Source of the DNA: Arsenophonus sp045399315
GTDB taxonomy: Bacteria; Pseudomonadota; Gammaproteobacteria; Enterobacterales; Enterobacteriaceae
Assembly (NCBI GenBank): GCA_045399315.1
Contig: DAYVGO010000057.1
Span: 1-64,000, forward strand
Direction of reading: 5' to 3'
DNA: 64,000 nucleotides
Shown here: positions 1-10,432 of the stretch, in pieces
Layout of the letters: each line of letters starts with the position of its first letter
How positions within the stretch are numbered: position 1 is the stretch's first letter
Made by a program: the position numbers and the translations under genes
Notes under the pieces: model-generated
What the model saw: only the letters and a program-made list of their open reading frames with translations
What the model was told of the DNA's origin: nothing
The model's database searches: none

Positions 1-113
1 GGCGGCAATAGCGCGGTGGTCCCACCTGACCCCATGCCGAACTCAGAAGTGAAATGCCGTAGCGCCGATGGTAGTGTGGGGTCTCCCCATGTGAGAGTAG
101 GGAGCTGCCAGAC
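1..113 (+). rRNA. rrf: 5S ribosomal RNA, 5' end cut by window edge
   Basis: The first 113 bases read as an enterobacterial 5S rRNA, with the conserved internal stretch CCCATGCCGAACTCAGAAGT at 31-50 and the closing GGGAGCTGCCAGAC helix strand. About the first six bases of the gene lie before the window. It is the last gene of an rRNA operon that continues to the left. In E. coli the rrnE 5S gene also lies upstream of the ace operon, but with yjaA, metA and aceB between. Here the coding remnant of aceB begins within a few bases of the 5S end, so a deletion has removed the spacer and any terminator I would expect. Confidence 0.95.
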
Positions 114-118
114 TTTGA

Positions 119-205
119 ATAAGTGTGGAATTGATGGTTTATATTACCACTCAAGATGAGTTGATCGAATTTTTGACCTTGGCGGGTTACCAACAACTTA
201 ACTGA
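119..205 (+). pseudogene. aceB: aceB (malate synthase A), C-terminal remnant
   Basis: The frame open from 119 to the TGA at 203-205 encodes a peptide ending DELIEFLTLAGYQQLN. This fits my memory of the malate synthase A C-terminus, which has an EFLTLxxY-type ending. It lies just ahead of aceA, as aceB does in the enterobacterial aceBAK operon. About 500 residues of the enzyme are missing, and the fragment begins directly after the 5S rRNA gene. The remnant has no start codon context of its own. Identification rests on a short match plus position, so it is tentative. Confidence 0.5.
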
Positions 206-261
206 ATAAAAAATATTTTACATATTTAATATCTGATTAGCTTTTATGAGGAGAGGTAACA

Positions 262-1562
262 ATGGTAACCACCAGATCACAACAGATTGCTGAACTTGAA
301 GAAGAATGGTGCTTTTCCCCTCGTTGGAAAGGGATTATTCGGCCTTATAGTGCAGAAGATGTTGTCAAATTACGCGGTTCAATAAATCCCGATTATTTTT
401 AGCTCGCAATGGTGCTGAGAAATTTTGGCGACTGATTAATGGCAAATCAAAGAAAAGTTATGTGAATGCGTTAGGTGAATTGACCGGTGGCCAGGCGTTG
501 CAGCAAGCAAAGGCTGGTATGGAGGCGATTTATTTATCTGGGTGGCGAGTTACAGCAGATGCAAATACTGTTGCCAGTATGTATCCAGATCAATCACTTT
601 ATCCTGTTGATTTTGTTGTTGAAATTTTTAAGCGAATTAATAATAGTTTTCGTCGAGCAGATAAAATTCAATGGGCAAATAATATCAATCCAGGCGATGC
701 AAAATATATTGATTTTTTTTACCGATTATCGCTGATGCGGAAGCCGGTTTCGGTGGCATATTGAATGCTTTTGAACTTATAAAAGCATTAATTGAAGCAG
801 GCGCGGTGGCTACATTTTGAAGATCAGCTTGCTGCTGCCAAAAATGCGGCCATATGGGTGGTAAAGTATTGGTATCAACTCAGGAAGCTATACAGAAGTT
901 AATTGTAGCACGTTTGACGGCTGATGTTTATGGTGTATCAACGGTTTTAATTGCACGTACTAATGCTGAGGCAGCAGATTTACTGATTTCAAATAGCGAT
1001 CCCTATGATGAAAGATTTATGATCAACAAACGGACACCAGAGGGTTTCTTTCGCACTCAAGCAGGTATTGAATAAGCCATTAGCTGAGGTTTAGCTTATG
1101 CGCCTTATGCTGATTTGGTGTGAGACATCAACCCCTGATTTGGGCGCAGCTAAAATATTTGCCGAAGCTATTCGTGCTAAATATCCTGATAAATTATTAG
1201 GTTATAACTGTTCTCCATCTTTCGATTGGAAGAAAAACCTAGACGATAAAACCATTACCTATTTTAAAAAAAAATTATTGGAAATGGGATATAAATTGCA
1301 ATTTATAACTTTGGCAGGTATTCATAGTATGTGGTTTAACATGTTTGATTTAGCTTATGCTTACGTTCAAGGTGAAGGAATGAAACATTATGTTGAGAAA
1401 ATTCAGGAAAAAGAGTTTGCAGTTGCTCAGCAAGGTTATTCATTTTATTCGCATCAACAGAAAGTTGGAACGGGTTATTTTGATAAAGTGACAACTATTA
1501 TTCAAGAAGGAACTTCTTCGGTAACGGCCCTAACAGGTTCAACTGAGGAACAGCAGTTTTAA
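262..1562 (+). pseudogene. aceA: aceA (isocitrate lyase), multiply frameshifted
   Basis: Isocitrate lyase splits isocitrate into glyoxylate and succinate in the glyoxylate shunt. Nearly the whole E. coli-like protein can be read, but only across several frames. The ATG at 262 follows a good GAGG ribosome site. Lesions include a frameshift at a T run near 400, a second at the T8 run near 712-720, further shifts near 815-850, stop codons TAA at 1073 and TGA at 1085 replacing sense codons, and a shift near 1115. The active-site signature KCGHMGGK around 845-865 is itself split by a shift. The final segment, through FITLAGIHSMWFNMFDLA to the C-terminus, is intact. No functional enzyme can be made. 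Confidence 0.95.
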
Positions 1563-1639
1563 ATATATTATGATATTGTTTTTGTCAGATGGATTTGATG
1601 TTAATAAAGCTTAATTTGTCAAAAATGAGGGCGCAGTTT

Positions 1640-3364
1640 ATGACCTTAAGCTTAGCAGAGTTAATTGCCGAGACAATTTTGCAAGGCTTTGATGCGCAGT
1701 ATGGACGTTTTTTGGAAGTAACATCAAGCGCACAGCAACGTTTTGAAGATGCTGATTGGCATGGTGTACAAGAAGCGATGAAAAAACGAATTAATCTTTA
1801 TGATCATCATGTTGATTTGGTTGTTAAACAGCTTGACCAGATGAGTTTAACGGATCAATTTACTAAGCAGTTACTAGCTGAAATTAAGCAGTTTTATATT
1901 AGACTGTTAGAAGATTACCCACGTTTTGAAATTGCAGAAAGTTTTTTTAATTCAGTTTATTGTAGATTATTTCAGCATTGTGATCTTACTCCTGAAAATT
2001 TATTTATTTTTATTTCACGGCCAGTCAATCGTTTTTGTGATACTCCGCGTCCATTATCGCGATGTTTTTCTCTGCACATGGGACTGAAAAAAACGATAGA
2101 AAATATTTTAATGGATACCCCACTTCGTCTAGCTTGGGAAGATTTAGCGAGAGATGTAAGTTATATAGTTAACTATCTTAAAAAGACATTTTCTGTTGAA
2201 CAATTGGCTGACGTTAAGTTTGAGATAGCAAATGAATTATTTTTTCGTAATAAAGCTGCCTGGGTGGTAGGTAAGATAATGATTGATAAAATTGTTTATC
2301 CATTTTTACTGCCAATGCACAATAATGAGCAAGGTGGTATTTATGTTGATACTTGCCTGACTAGTTATAACAATGCCAGTATTGTATTTGGTTTTGCTCG
2401 TTCCTATTTTATGGTTTATGCTCCATTTCCAGCTGCGTTAGTTTTTTGGTTAAGAGATATTTTACCAGGTAAGTCTATTGCAGAATTATATATGTCTATT
2501 GGCTGTCAAAAACATGGAAAAACAGAGTATTACCGTGAATATTTGGCTTTTATAAACTTCTTACAAGAACAATTTATTATTGCTCCTGGTATTAAGGGGA
2601 TGGTAATGCTGGTTTTTACTTCTCCTTGTTTTGAGCGTGTTTTTAAAGTGATTAAAGATCACTTTTTACCACCAAAGCAAGTTACGCAAGAGCGTGTGCG
2701 AGCATGTTATCGGATAGTTAAGGAGCATGATCGTGTTGGTAGGATGGCAGATACACAGGAATTCGAGAATTTTGTTATAGACAAAAAGCATATTAGTGAA
2801 GAATTAATGGCAGAGTTATGGCGTGAAGTACCATCCAAACTGAAAGATTTAGGTGATAAGATTTTGATCAGTCATCTCTACATGGAACGAAAAATGATTC
2901 CACTGAACATTTACACTAATCAAGTTAAAGGTGAAGAATTAAAATGGATTATTGAGGATTATGGCAATGCTATCAAACAATTAGCGGCCGCCAATATTTT
3001 CCCAGGTGATATGTTATTTAAAAATTTTGGCGTTACTCGTCATAAACGAGTGGTTTTTTACGATTATGATGAAATTTGTTATATGACTGAAATGAATTTT
3101 CGTAAAATACCAGAGCCCCTTTATCCTGAGCAAGAAATGGCAGCAGAGCCTTGGTATAGCGTGGCTGAACATGATGTCTTTCCAGAAGAGTTTCGCCATT
3201 TTCTTTGTAATGATCCTAGTATTAGAAAATATTTTGAAATGTACCATGCTGATCTATTTACTACAGAATATTGGCAATCATTGCAAAAAAAGATTTGCCA
3301 AGGGTGCATCGCTGATGTTTTTGCTTATCCAGTAAAGCAAAGATTTTGTCAACGCACATTTTAA
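1640..3364 (+). CDS. aceK: Isocitrate dehydrogenase kinase/phosphatase AceK
   Basis: AceK phosphorylates and inactivates isocitrate dehydrogenase, and reverses this, to steer isocitrate into the glyoxylate shunt. The 574-residue product is full length (E. coli 578) and uninterrupted. It keeps the ATP-binding stretch APGIKGMVMLVF, the DRVGRMADTQEFENF segment and DYDEICYMTE near the C-terminus. I chose ATG 1640 because MTLSLAELIAETILQGF matches the E. coli N-terminus in length. The frame stays open upstream to 1589, and ATG 1625 is an alternative. It lies 77 bases after the broken aceA. Retaining AceK without isocitrate lyase is odd: either it still tunes the TCA cycle or it is about to decay. 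Confidence 0.93.
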   Translation: MTLSLAELIAETILQGFDAQYGRFLEVTSSAQQRFEDADWHGVQEAMKKRINLYDHHVDLVVKQLDQMSLTDQFTKQLLAEIKQFYIRLLEDYPRFEIAESFFNSVYCRLFQHCDLTPENLFIFISRPVNRFCDTPRPLSRCFSLHMGLKKTIENILMDTPLRLAWEDLARDVSYIVNYLKKTFSVEQLADVKFEIANELFFRNKAAWVVGKIMIDKIVYPFLLPMHNNEQGGIYVDTCLTSYNNASIVFGFARSYFMVYAPFPAALVFWLRDILPGKSIAELYMSIGCQKHGKTEYYREYLAFINFLQEQFIIAPGIKGMVMLVFTSPCFERVFKVIKDHFLPPKQVTQERVRACYRIVKEHDRVGRMADTQEFENFVIDKKHISEELMAELWREVPSKLKDLGDKILISHLYMERKMIPLNIYTNQVKGEELKWIIEDYGNAIKQLAAANIFPGDMLFKNFGVTRHKRVVFYDYDEICYMTEMNFRKIPEPLYPEQEMAAEPWYSVAEHDVFPEEFRHFLCNDPSIRKYFEMYHADLFTTEYWQSLQKKICQGCIADVFAYPVKQRFCQRTF

Positions 3365-3459
3365 TTCATGAAGGTATTATTATATATAAAATAGCATGCT
3401 GAATAGTTTTAAAATTAGCCAACAAGGTGGTTGTAGAAAAAACGATAGATGGTTAATAC

Positions 3460-4284
3460 TATAAATTATTAATGAAGAGCGTCATATTCACGACTAATTT
3501 GTTTTGCGTTTTTAAAATAGCGCTACCTAGTTCACTAATGCGATCATTTGTAATGAGAGAACTAAGTCCTGAGATGGAAATTGCAGCAAAAACTTCTTGA
3601 TATTCATTATAAATGCACGCCCCAATGTAACTTAGTCTTAAAACATATTCCTGATTATCATATGAAAATTCTTGTGTTCGTATATAGTTAAAGTTCTCTT
3701 CTAGTGCCTGAAGTGAAGTAAGAGTATAAGGCGTGTAATTTTTGCTTTTGTAATAAAGAAAGTCGTTGTGATTTAGGTAAAGCCGCTAATAATGTTTTGC
3801 CTGCTCTAGAAGCATGCATTGGTAATTTGCCGCCTATTTGGCGTAGACATTCTCATCAAAGCGTTACATTGCACTTGATCAACAATGACAGCATAATATT
3901 GTATACGATCTAATATAGCAAGGTTTGTAGTTTTACCAGATTCTTCCATTGATTTACGTAAGATTGGATGCACAGTCGCTAAGAGGTTACGATTTTCTAG
4001 GAAACTGCTACCAATAATAAAGGCGTTTGACATAATTACCCATAAGCCTAGTTCACTGGTTTGACGTATGTAACCATGCTGTTTCTAATAGGCGATGGGT
4101 TGTTGAGTTAAGTAAGCCTGTTTGTGTGGTTAGATCAGTCAATGATATTCCACCTGTTGAATCAGAAATACATTCTAGTAGTGTTAAACCTCTGCTCAAT
4201 CATTGTACTTGAGGGAGCGATGGTATACTTTTGTCAGGTGTTTTAATCTTGTTGTTTTTCTTACTTTATTGAAGTTTTGCTCAT
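3460..4284 (-). pseudogene. iclR: iclR (acetate operon repressor), broken
   Basis: IclR represses the aceBAK operon. Reading the minus strand gives an N-terminal helix-turn-helix region (SRGLTLLECISDSTGG, then NSTTHRLLE), a middle block FIIGSSFLENRNLLATVHPI at 3950-4030, and a C-terminal block with FAAISISG near 3560-3600, but in different frames with several stops. The position convergent with aceK is the same as in E. coli. The broken repressor, broken aceA and missing aceB show that the whole acetate-use module is lost apart from aceK. The gene normally next to it, metH, is absent. Confidence 0.88.
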
Positions 4285-4693
4285 GTAATTAGATCCCTCA
4301 ATTGGAATAAATTTCTATTTATTATGAACAAAGTAGCAATAAATACTCATCGGAGGAATTGACTATTTTTATGGGCTAAAAATATTTCACCTCATCACAT
4401 CTATACCAATGTGTTATTTTTAAGTAAACCATATTTGTTATTGGATCATAATTAGGCAAAGTTTTTTTAATTAATTTAATAAAACTATTAATCATTCATG
4501 AAGGAATAAGTTATTTGGCAATATATCAATTTATTAAAACAACTTTAATTTTTATTATTAAATTAATAGTAAGAAAATAGATTATTAGATAATCGTTTTC
4601 TAGTATTATTCGTATCTTAATAGGTTAACATTCCTCATAGCAGAATATGATGTGTTTTTTTATTTACTGAAATTAATTTTTAAGAAGAGGTAA
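4285..4693. other. Gene-free AT-rich spacer
   Basis: About 400 bases between the iclR remnant and the first accessory paralogue. I see no gene, tRNA or clear repeat. It is very AT-rich. E. coli carries metH, yjbB, pepE and other genes between iclR and lysC, and none of them is recognisable here. An AAGAGG ribosome site for the next gene lies at its right end. Confidence 0.6.
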
Positions 4694-5572
4694 ATGAAAA
4701 ATATAAATATAATTAGTGGCATTAAAAGTTGTTTTTATTCTACAGCTAATTTGGCAAATAAAGCAGAAAAACCAGCAACGTCAAATATATTTGCTAAATT
4801 ATCAACCGTGATGGAGCAATGGTGTGATCCGTCTGATAAAAATGATGCTGAGCTACGTTTACAAACCTTGACTAGTCAAGGGATTGACAATACAAAAACA
4901 GTTTATGCCAAAATGTCTGCATTTATTCGGCTTGTTACATTAGCAGGTGAAATGCATCGGGATGATTTTAAAATAAACGTTACTTCGTGTTTGAATCTCT
5001 CAAATGCCCATGCCCAAAATGGCTTTTGTCAAATAACTTTTTTTGTTGAAAATATATTGAATAAGACTTCTATCTGGTTTGGTGATCCGATGCATGAGTT
5101 ATATTGCGCATTGAAAGTGCCTTTAACAAATTCTTCTGAATATTTTGCTACTAAAAGTAGTCTTTCAGCAGAAAAGATCAATCTTTTTATGCAGAATAAC
5201 CTGGCATTGGTTATAGATGATAATGATCAGTGAGGTTTTAGGCTCAATGGTGTTGAAGACAGAAACCAAGATCGTTTAAATATAGCAAAATTTTGTTTAG
5301 AGGTGCGGGAAAAACTAGCAGATGATAAGCGATTGTTACAAACTTTTATTATGGCAAAGATGAAATGTTTTGATTATTTTTCGGTTACTTCTCCATCTTT
5401 ATTCTCAATTTTTTCTGAACTAGTTAATCATAATTTGCTGGAAATAGCTCAACACTTGCTAGAGGAATTTGATAAAGTTAGAGACAATACTGAGCAAACT
5501 TTATTTGATTTATTTAATCAAAAAAATATAGATATAGAAGATATTATTGTTCGTAAAACTTTAATGAATTAA
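4694..5572 (+). pseudogene. Unknown accessory protein, copy 1, with one in-frame stop
   Basis: I do not recognise this family. One frame runs 292 codons from ATG 4694 (ribosome site AAGAGG) to TAA 5570-5572, broken only by TGA at 5231-5233. In the neighbouring paralogue the matching codon is AGA (Arg, in KIRGFNIAGV), so the stop probably arose from CGA. The predicted protein is helical, with no signal peptide or membrane segment. Shared blocks include a WxxP-like start region, FGDPMHELYCALKVPL, and LLQTFIMAKMKCFDYF. Its small size, island location, lack of homology known to me and tandem duplication suggest a secreted effector or toxin-like accessory protein, but nothing in the sequence proves this. 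Two shorter products (179 and about 90 residues) could also be made. Confidence 0.6.
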
Positions 5573-5825
5573 GAATAGTATTTATATAGATTATTTAAAT
5601 TGTTATAATTAAGCCAATTTATTAATGAATGGGCTTTGCTTTTAATTTTTATTGTTAATAATCATATCACTATTTTTATGCTATATAAATTTATTAATCA
5701 GTGAAAAATTTATCTTTTTTATACTACTTTATTATAAATTTAAATCGTCTTTTTGTTCTATATTTGTAAAATAATTCTGTAAGGGATTTTTATTTACATG
5801 GATAATTATTTTTAAGGATATATTA

Positions 5826-6676
5826 ATGGGTGTTATTGCTGATCGTTTTAGAAATTTTTTGCATATTCGACCTATATATGCAGATAAAGCAAAGCCAGTT
5901 TCTGAGACCGTTTTTGATAAATTATCCCAAGCAATGGTAAAATGGGGTTTACCTTTCGAAGAAGGCAAAATAAAAAAGCAGTTACAAATTTTATCTGAGA
6001 GATATACAGATAATACACCTGAAAAAGCTTATGGTAAAATTCTAGCCTTTAGTCGGCTCGCTGAGTTTGTTGTGGAACAACATCGACATGATTTTCAGCT
6101 AGATATAGTTGAGGAATACAATAATTAAATACAGCTTACGGTAAATGATATATTTAGTCAAATTTTACTATTTTTGATGATTGTATGACTGAATTGCATA
6201 ATGCGTTAAAGATACCTTTAATGAATGGTTCTCAATTTTTAAAGGCTAGAAGTGATATAGAATAAGAATAACTTATTAAATTTATTAAGGATAATGTTAG
6301 GTTAACCATTAATAATCAAAAAATAAGAGGGTTTAATATTGCTGGTGTTATAGAAGATAATCAAGAACGTTTAGGGATAGCAGATTTTTCTTCACTGATA
6401 TTAGCTAAATTAGCTGAAGATCGAGAATTATTACAGACCTATATTATGGCTAAAATGAAGTGTTTTGATTATTTTGGCAATATTTCTATATATTATGAGC
6501 CAACTATAGCCGAATAGCCAATGATAGTAAAAGAGTAGATATAGCTGAAGAAATAAAGAAATAGTTTAATGGTATGAGGGATAATGTCGAAAAAAATTAT
6601 CTGAACAATTAGAAAAAAATCTAGATGCCTTTACTAGCTATTACAATCATATTATGAATAAAAGTGCATCGCGATA
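5826..6676 (+). pseudogene. Unknown accessory protein, copy 2, degraded
   Basis: This is a tandem paralogue of the gene at 4694-5572. ATG 5826 begins a 100-residue open part with the family blocks KLSQAMVKWGLPFEEG and KAYGKILAFSRLAEFVVEQH, ending at TAA 6126. The rest is recognisable across shifted frames and stops: MTELHNALKIPLMNG near 6185-6225, RGFNIAGVIEDNQERL near 6325-6370 and LLQTYIMAKMKCFDYF near 6430-6475. The last part, after about 6500, is heavily scrambled, so the right boundary is approximate. The two copies differ enough to be an old duplication. Copy 2 is clearly dead, while copy 1 has a single stop. Confidence 0.6.
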
Positions 6677-6689
6677 AATTTATCTTTTA

Positions 6690-7300
6690 ACACTCTTAAA
6701 AATGAGTGGTTTTATATTTGATCTATAATGTTTAGTTTTAGTGATCAGATGATTGAAAATATTTTTAATAAAATTTGATGACTATTTAGTGATAAAAAAT
6801 ATTTTTTAGTATAATAAGATCATTTTTTATGATAGATAAATTTTAATTGGATTTTGATTAGCAAAGTGGAAATTTTGTTGTGATAATATATAATAACTGA
6901 CACGGTGATGGCTAGCTATTTTAACTAAAAATTTTTAAATATCTGGCATAAAATAAAATATTTTGATTATTTTTCCGCTATTTTTTCATAATTATTAATT
7001 GTTCATATCTTATTCAATTCTGTTTTGGTTGCAGTAATGTTTCAATTATTTAGAAAGTTAAAAATAATGAGATAAAAGCAAAAATTTATTTTTTTATATA
7101 GTCGTCAGTTTTATTAGCAAAAATTTTAATAAATAATTTAGCAAATTTGTGGATGGTAATGAATATTGTTAAAAAATAGAAGTTAATATTAATAAATTTT
7201 TTATTTTTAAAATGTAAAAATATTATTAACATTCATTGTCTTATAATATAGTTTTCTCTTGGTGTTTTTGGTTCAAATTAATATTTGGATAGTGGATTAA
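6690..7300. other. Gene-free, extremely AT-rich spacer
   Basis: About 600 bases, mostly A and T, between the second unknown paralogue and the Sel1-repeat gene. I see no open frame with family resemblance, no tRNA and no insertion-sequence ends. Long A/T runs are common. It is probably decayed coding or spacer DNA. Confidence 0.5.
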
Positions 7301-8717
7301 ATGAAAATAAAATTATTTATAACTTGCTTGATATTATTAAATTTTTCAGTGGCAAATGTGATGTTTTGCCACAAATTGACATGAAAATAGCAAATAATAC
7401 GTCATCCTTGGAGCAAGAGAAAAACGATGTATTTAAACAACAATTAAAAAAAAGCATCTCAGGGTGATATGAATGCTATGATGAATGTTGTGGTGACTTA
7501 TCTTTATGGCTCAAGCGATATACCAGAAGATATCGCAAAGGCCAATTTATGGTTGGAAAAAGCGATAGAAAAAGGCAAAACCGATGCTTTTTATTATATA
7601 GGTGTGATTAACCAAAGAAAAAAAGATTATAAGGTTGCCATAAGCTAGTTGCAACGCGGTGTGGATAAAGGTGATCCCTATGCTCAATCTGGTTTGGGTT
7701 ATATATATACCGTTGGGCTAGGAGTAGATAAAGACTACAAACAAGCTAAAAAATGGTATGAAAAAGCCGCTTTGCAACAGAACACTTATACTAAGTTTGT
7801 AATGGGATATTTATACCAGAATGGATTTGGTTAACCAAGATTAATAAGAAAGCAAGAGAGAGGTATGAGAAGAGTGTTGATTTAGGCTCACTTAATAATT
7901 TAGCGCAGTTTTATGAGAAAGGTTATGGTGTTAAGAAAAATTCAGCATATGCAATTGAGTTGTATCGACGCGCTGCTTATAGTAGTGATGCTATTGCTCA
8001 TATAATATGGGGTTTATTTATGATGCAAGAAAGTATATAGAAAAAAATAACTATCAAGCATTTTATTGGTACAAACGAGCAGCAGAGCAGGGATATGTCA
8101 ATGCACAGTATCATCTTGCAGAATTTTATGAACATGGTTACGGAGTGGAGCAGAATGCTATTTTAGGTAGGCAATGGTAAGAAGTATTAGCGGATGCTGG
8201 CTATGCTGATGCAGATATGAAAGTGGCTTATTATTATGAAAAAGGCATTAGTATAAAAAAGGATCTTATAAAGGCGGTTAAATTGTATCAGATGATGGCA
8301 AATAATGGGAGACTAAGGTGTAATACCAGCTGGCTTAACTCTATTTAGTTGGTCAACGTATTAATAAACAACCAAAAAAGCATTTAGCTTAATGCAAAAA
8401 GCAGCGCAAAAAATGCTACAAGCGAAAAATCAGTTAGGGCTTTTTTATTTATGTGGAATCGGTACTGAAAAAGATCCACAAAAGGCCAGTGAATTGTTTT
8501 TATCTGCGGCCCATAAACAAGAAACTGATGCACAAAATAATTTAGCCGTATTATATGCAACAGGTTAGGGAATAAGGAAAAATATTTTCGTGCTATTATG
8601 TGGTTTGTAACTGCCGCAAAACTTAATAATACGATTGCGAAAGAAAATCTTAATCGACTAAAAGTTAGTTTGCACGTGAAGTCAACTTATCTGAAATTAT
8701 CAGAAAAATATGACTAA
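7301..8717 (+). pseudogene. Exported Sel1-repeat (SLR) protein, broken
   Basis: Sel1-like repeats are short TPR-like helical repeats that mediate protein binding, often in secreted or envelope proteins. ATG 7301 starts a convincing signal peptide, MKIKLFITCLILLNFSVA. The reading then shifts frame and shifts again at the A run near 7446-7453. Repeats follow with the usual A..LG..Y..G.GV..D...A..WY..AA pattern, for example GLGYIYTVGLGVDKDYKQA and FYEKGYGVKKNSAYAIELY. I count roughly eight repeats up to TAA 8715. Stops at 7646, 7832, about 8038, 8178, 8347 and 8566, with further frameshifts, make it non-functional. Bacterial SLR proteins are often involved in host interaction. That role is inference here. 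Confidence 0.8.
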
Positions 8718-8786
8718 CCCGATGTGTGTTAGCAGAAGAAAATCTCACCGCTCCATTAATTATTTTAAGTGGTGAGGATATTTCGG

Positions 8787-10166
8787 TTATTCAAAAAGAT
8801 TTTTATGCAGTATTTGAATAATCGTTTCTGCTTCTTTATCAGATACTAGTAGGCAAATATTATGACTACTTGCCCCACAGTAAATCATGCGAATATTATA
8901 GTTTGCTAATTCGCTAAGAATTTGATTTTCAATACCATTTTTGTGATAAGGCATTATAAATAATAGCAACTAGTGCTAGCCCTTCCTCAATATCTAGACG
9001 ACATAATTTGGATAATTCTGTTATCAAAGCCTCAGTTAACAAATTTCCATTAGTGACTGTAGAGCCGGTTGTATCCAGGGTTAAGGCTATACTAACTTTG
9101 GATGTAGTAATGAGATCAACAGAAATATGATGTTGCGATAATAGCGTGAATACTTCAGTAAGAAATCCACGAGCATAAAGCATGTTTAGACTATGTAAAG
9201 TGTGAAGGGTCTGCTGCTGCCGTAGAATCAGCGCTCGAAATTGAGGTGATTGCTCTGTTTTGTCACAGATGTAAGTTCCGCCTTTTTCTGGCATTTGACT
9301 TGAGTCGACAAATATCGGTATTCCTGCTCATATAGCGGGTAGCAATGTTGTTGGGTGTAAGATTTTGGCACCAAAGTTGGCCATTTCTACAGCTTCATTA
9401 AATGTGATAGCACTAATCGATTTGGCGTTAGCAACAATACGTTGATCGGTCGTATAGATACCTGCAACATCTGTCAAGATATCAACACGGGCAAAAGATA
9501 ATGCTTCAGCAATTAATGCAGCGGTATAATCACTCCCTCTACGACCCAATGTTGTTGTCCGGCCTGCTGCATTTTGGCCAATAAAACCTTGAGTTACAAT
9601 CAGGGTTGCTTGCTGTTGAGGTTGTAGATATTTATTTGCTAGTTGTTTTAGTTGTTGCTGATTGGGATCGGCTTTACCAAATTTGTCATTGTTTTTCATA
9701 ATATTAAGAACATCAAACCAGGTTGCCATTACCCCTCGTTGCCGTAGAATTTCGACAAATAAGTAGGTTGACATCAGTTCGCTATAGCTAACAATTTCAT
9801 CAATTTGTGGTGTAGTAAGTAGTTGTTGTAGCGTGACTGTGGATAAAATAGTGAGCCTTTCCAGTAACTGGTCAATTGTTATTGAATTCTAAAGAGGTTG
9901 TCCAGGCGATTGATTATTGTATATTGGATCTGACGAATTTATTTCAATAGTGCTTTACGTTTATTGTCATTGCTCTCTTCAGTAAGTTTGATTAGTAGAT
10001 TAGTCATACCAGATGAGACTGAAAGCACAACAATTCGTATATTTTTATTTGCACTTACGATATCGGCACTTTTACATATGGCATCAAAATTAGCGACACT
10101 AGTGCCACAGAACTTGGCAACAATAAAGTTTTTATTTGCGGAAGTGATAAAAACTGCACTCATCAT
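8787..10166 (-). pseudogene. lysC: lysC (lysine-sensitive aspartokinase III), broken
   Basis: LysC phosphorylates aspartate at the head of lysine, threonine, methionine and diaminopimelate synthesis and is inhibited by lysine. Minus-strand blocks match E. coli LysC along its length: AKFCGTSVANFDAICKSADI at the N-terminus, TTTLGRRGSDYTAALIAEA, then HHISVDLITTSKVSIALTLD and NIRMIYCGASSHNICLLV in the ACT domains. Lesions include TAA stops near 9900-9940, TGA at 9328-9330 where Arg is expected, and a frameshift in an A run near 8940. Its neighbour pgi is divergent, as in E. coli. Aspartokinase activity, if present, must come from another gene such as thrA or metL elsewhere. Confidence 0.94.
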
Positions 10167-10432
10167 GCTATCTCTAGGTATTTTAAGGGCGAATGATTAA
10201 TCTACCATTATTGAGTTATTGCATGAACGTCAATTTATTTTTAGCAAAATCAATAAGTTTTATAATGACATAAAGATTATTAATTTTATCAATATTCACC
10301 CAATCATGATCAGAGGCTATTATAGTAACAAGCGAAAGCATTAAAAGCAGTTAAATTGGTATGGTGAATAAAGTTACTATCTAAACATTGGTAGTTGTAA
10401 ATTCGATTTAAAGAAAGATAGAGAGTATTTCA

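Noticed and set aside
114..240. tRNA gene after the 5S rRNA
   Set aside because: No cloverleaf or TTCGA-type arm is visible. The stretch is better explained as the end of aceB.
4694..5572. Possible weak resemblance to the NEL ubiquitin-ligase domain of IpaH/SspH effectors
   Set aside because: The helical pattern loosely fits but the catalytic Cys-x-Asp (CED-type) motif and leucine-rich repeats are missing. I could not align it convincingly by eye.
10167..10432. Lysine riboswitch upstream of lysC
   Set aside because: E. coli lysC has one, but I cannot find its conserved elements in this spacer. It has either decayed or never existed here.
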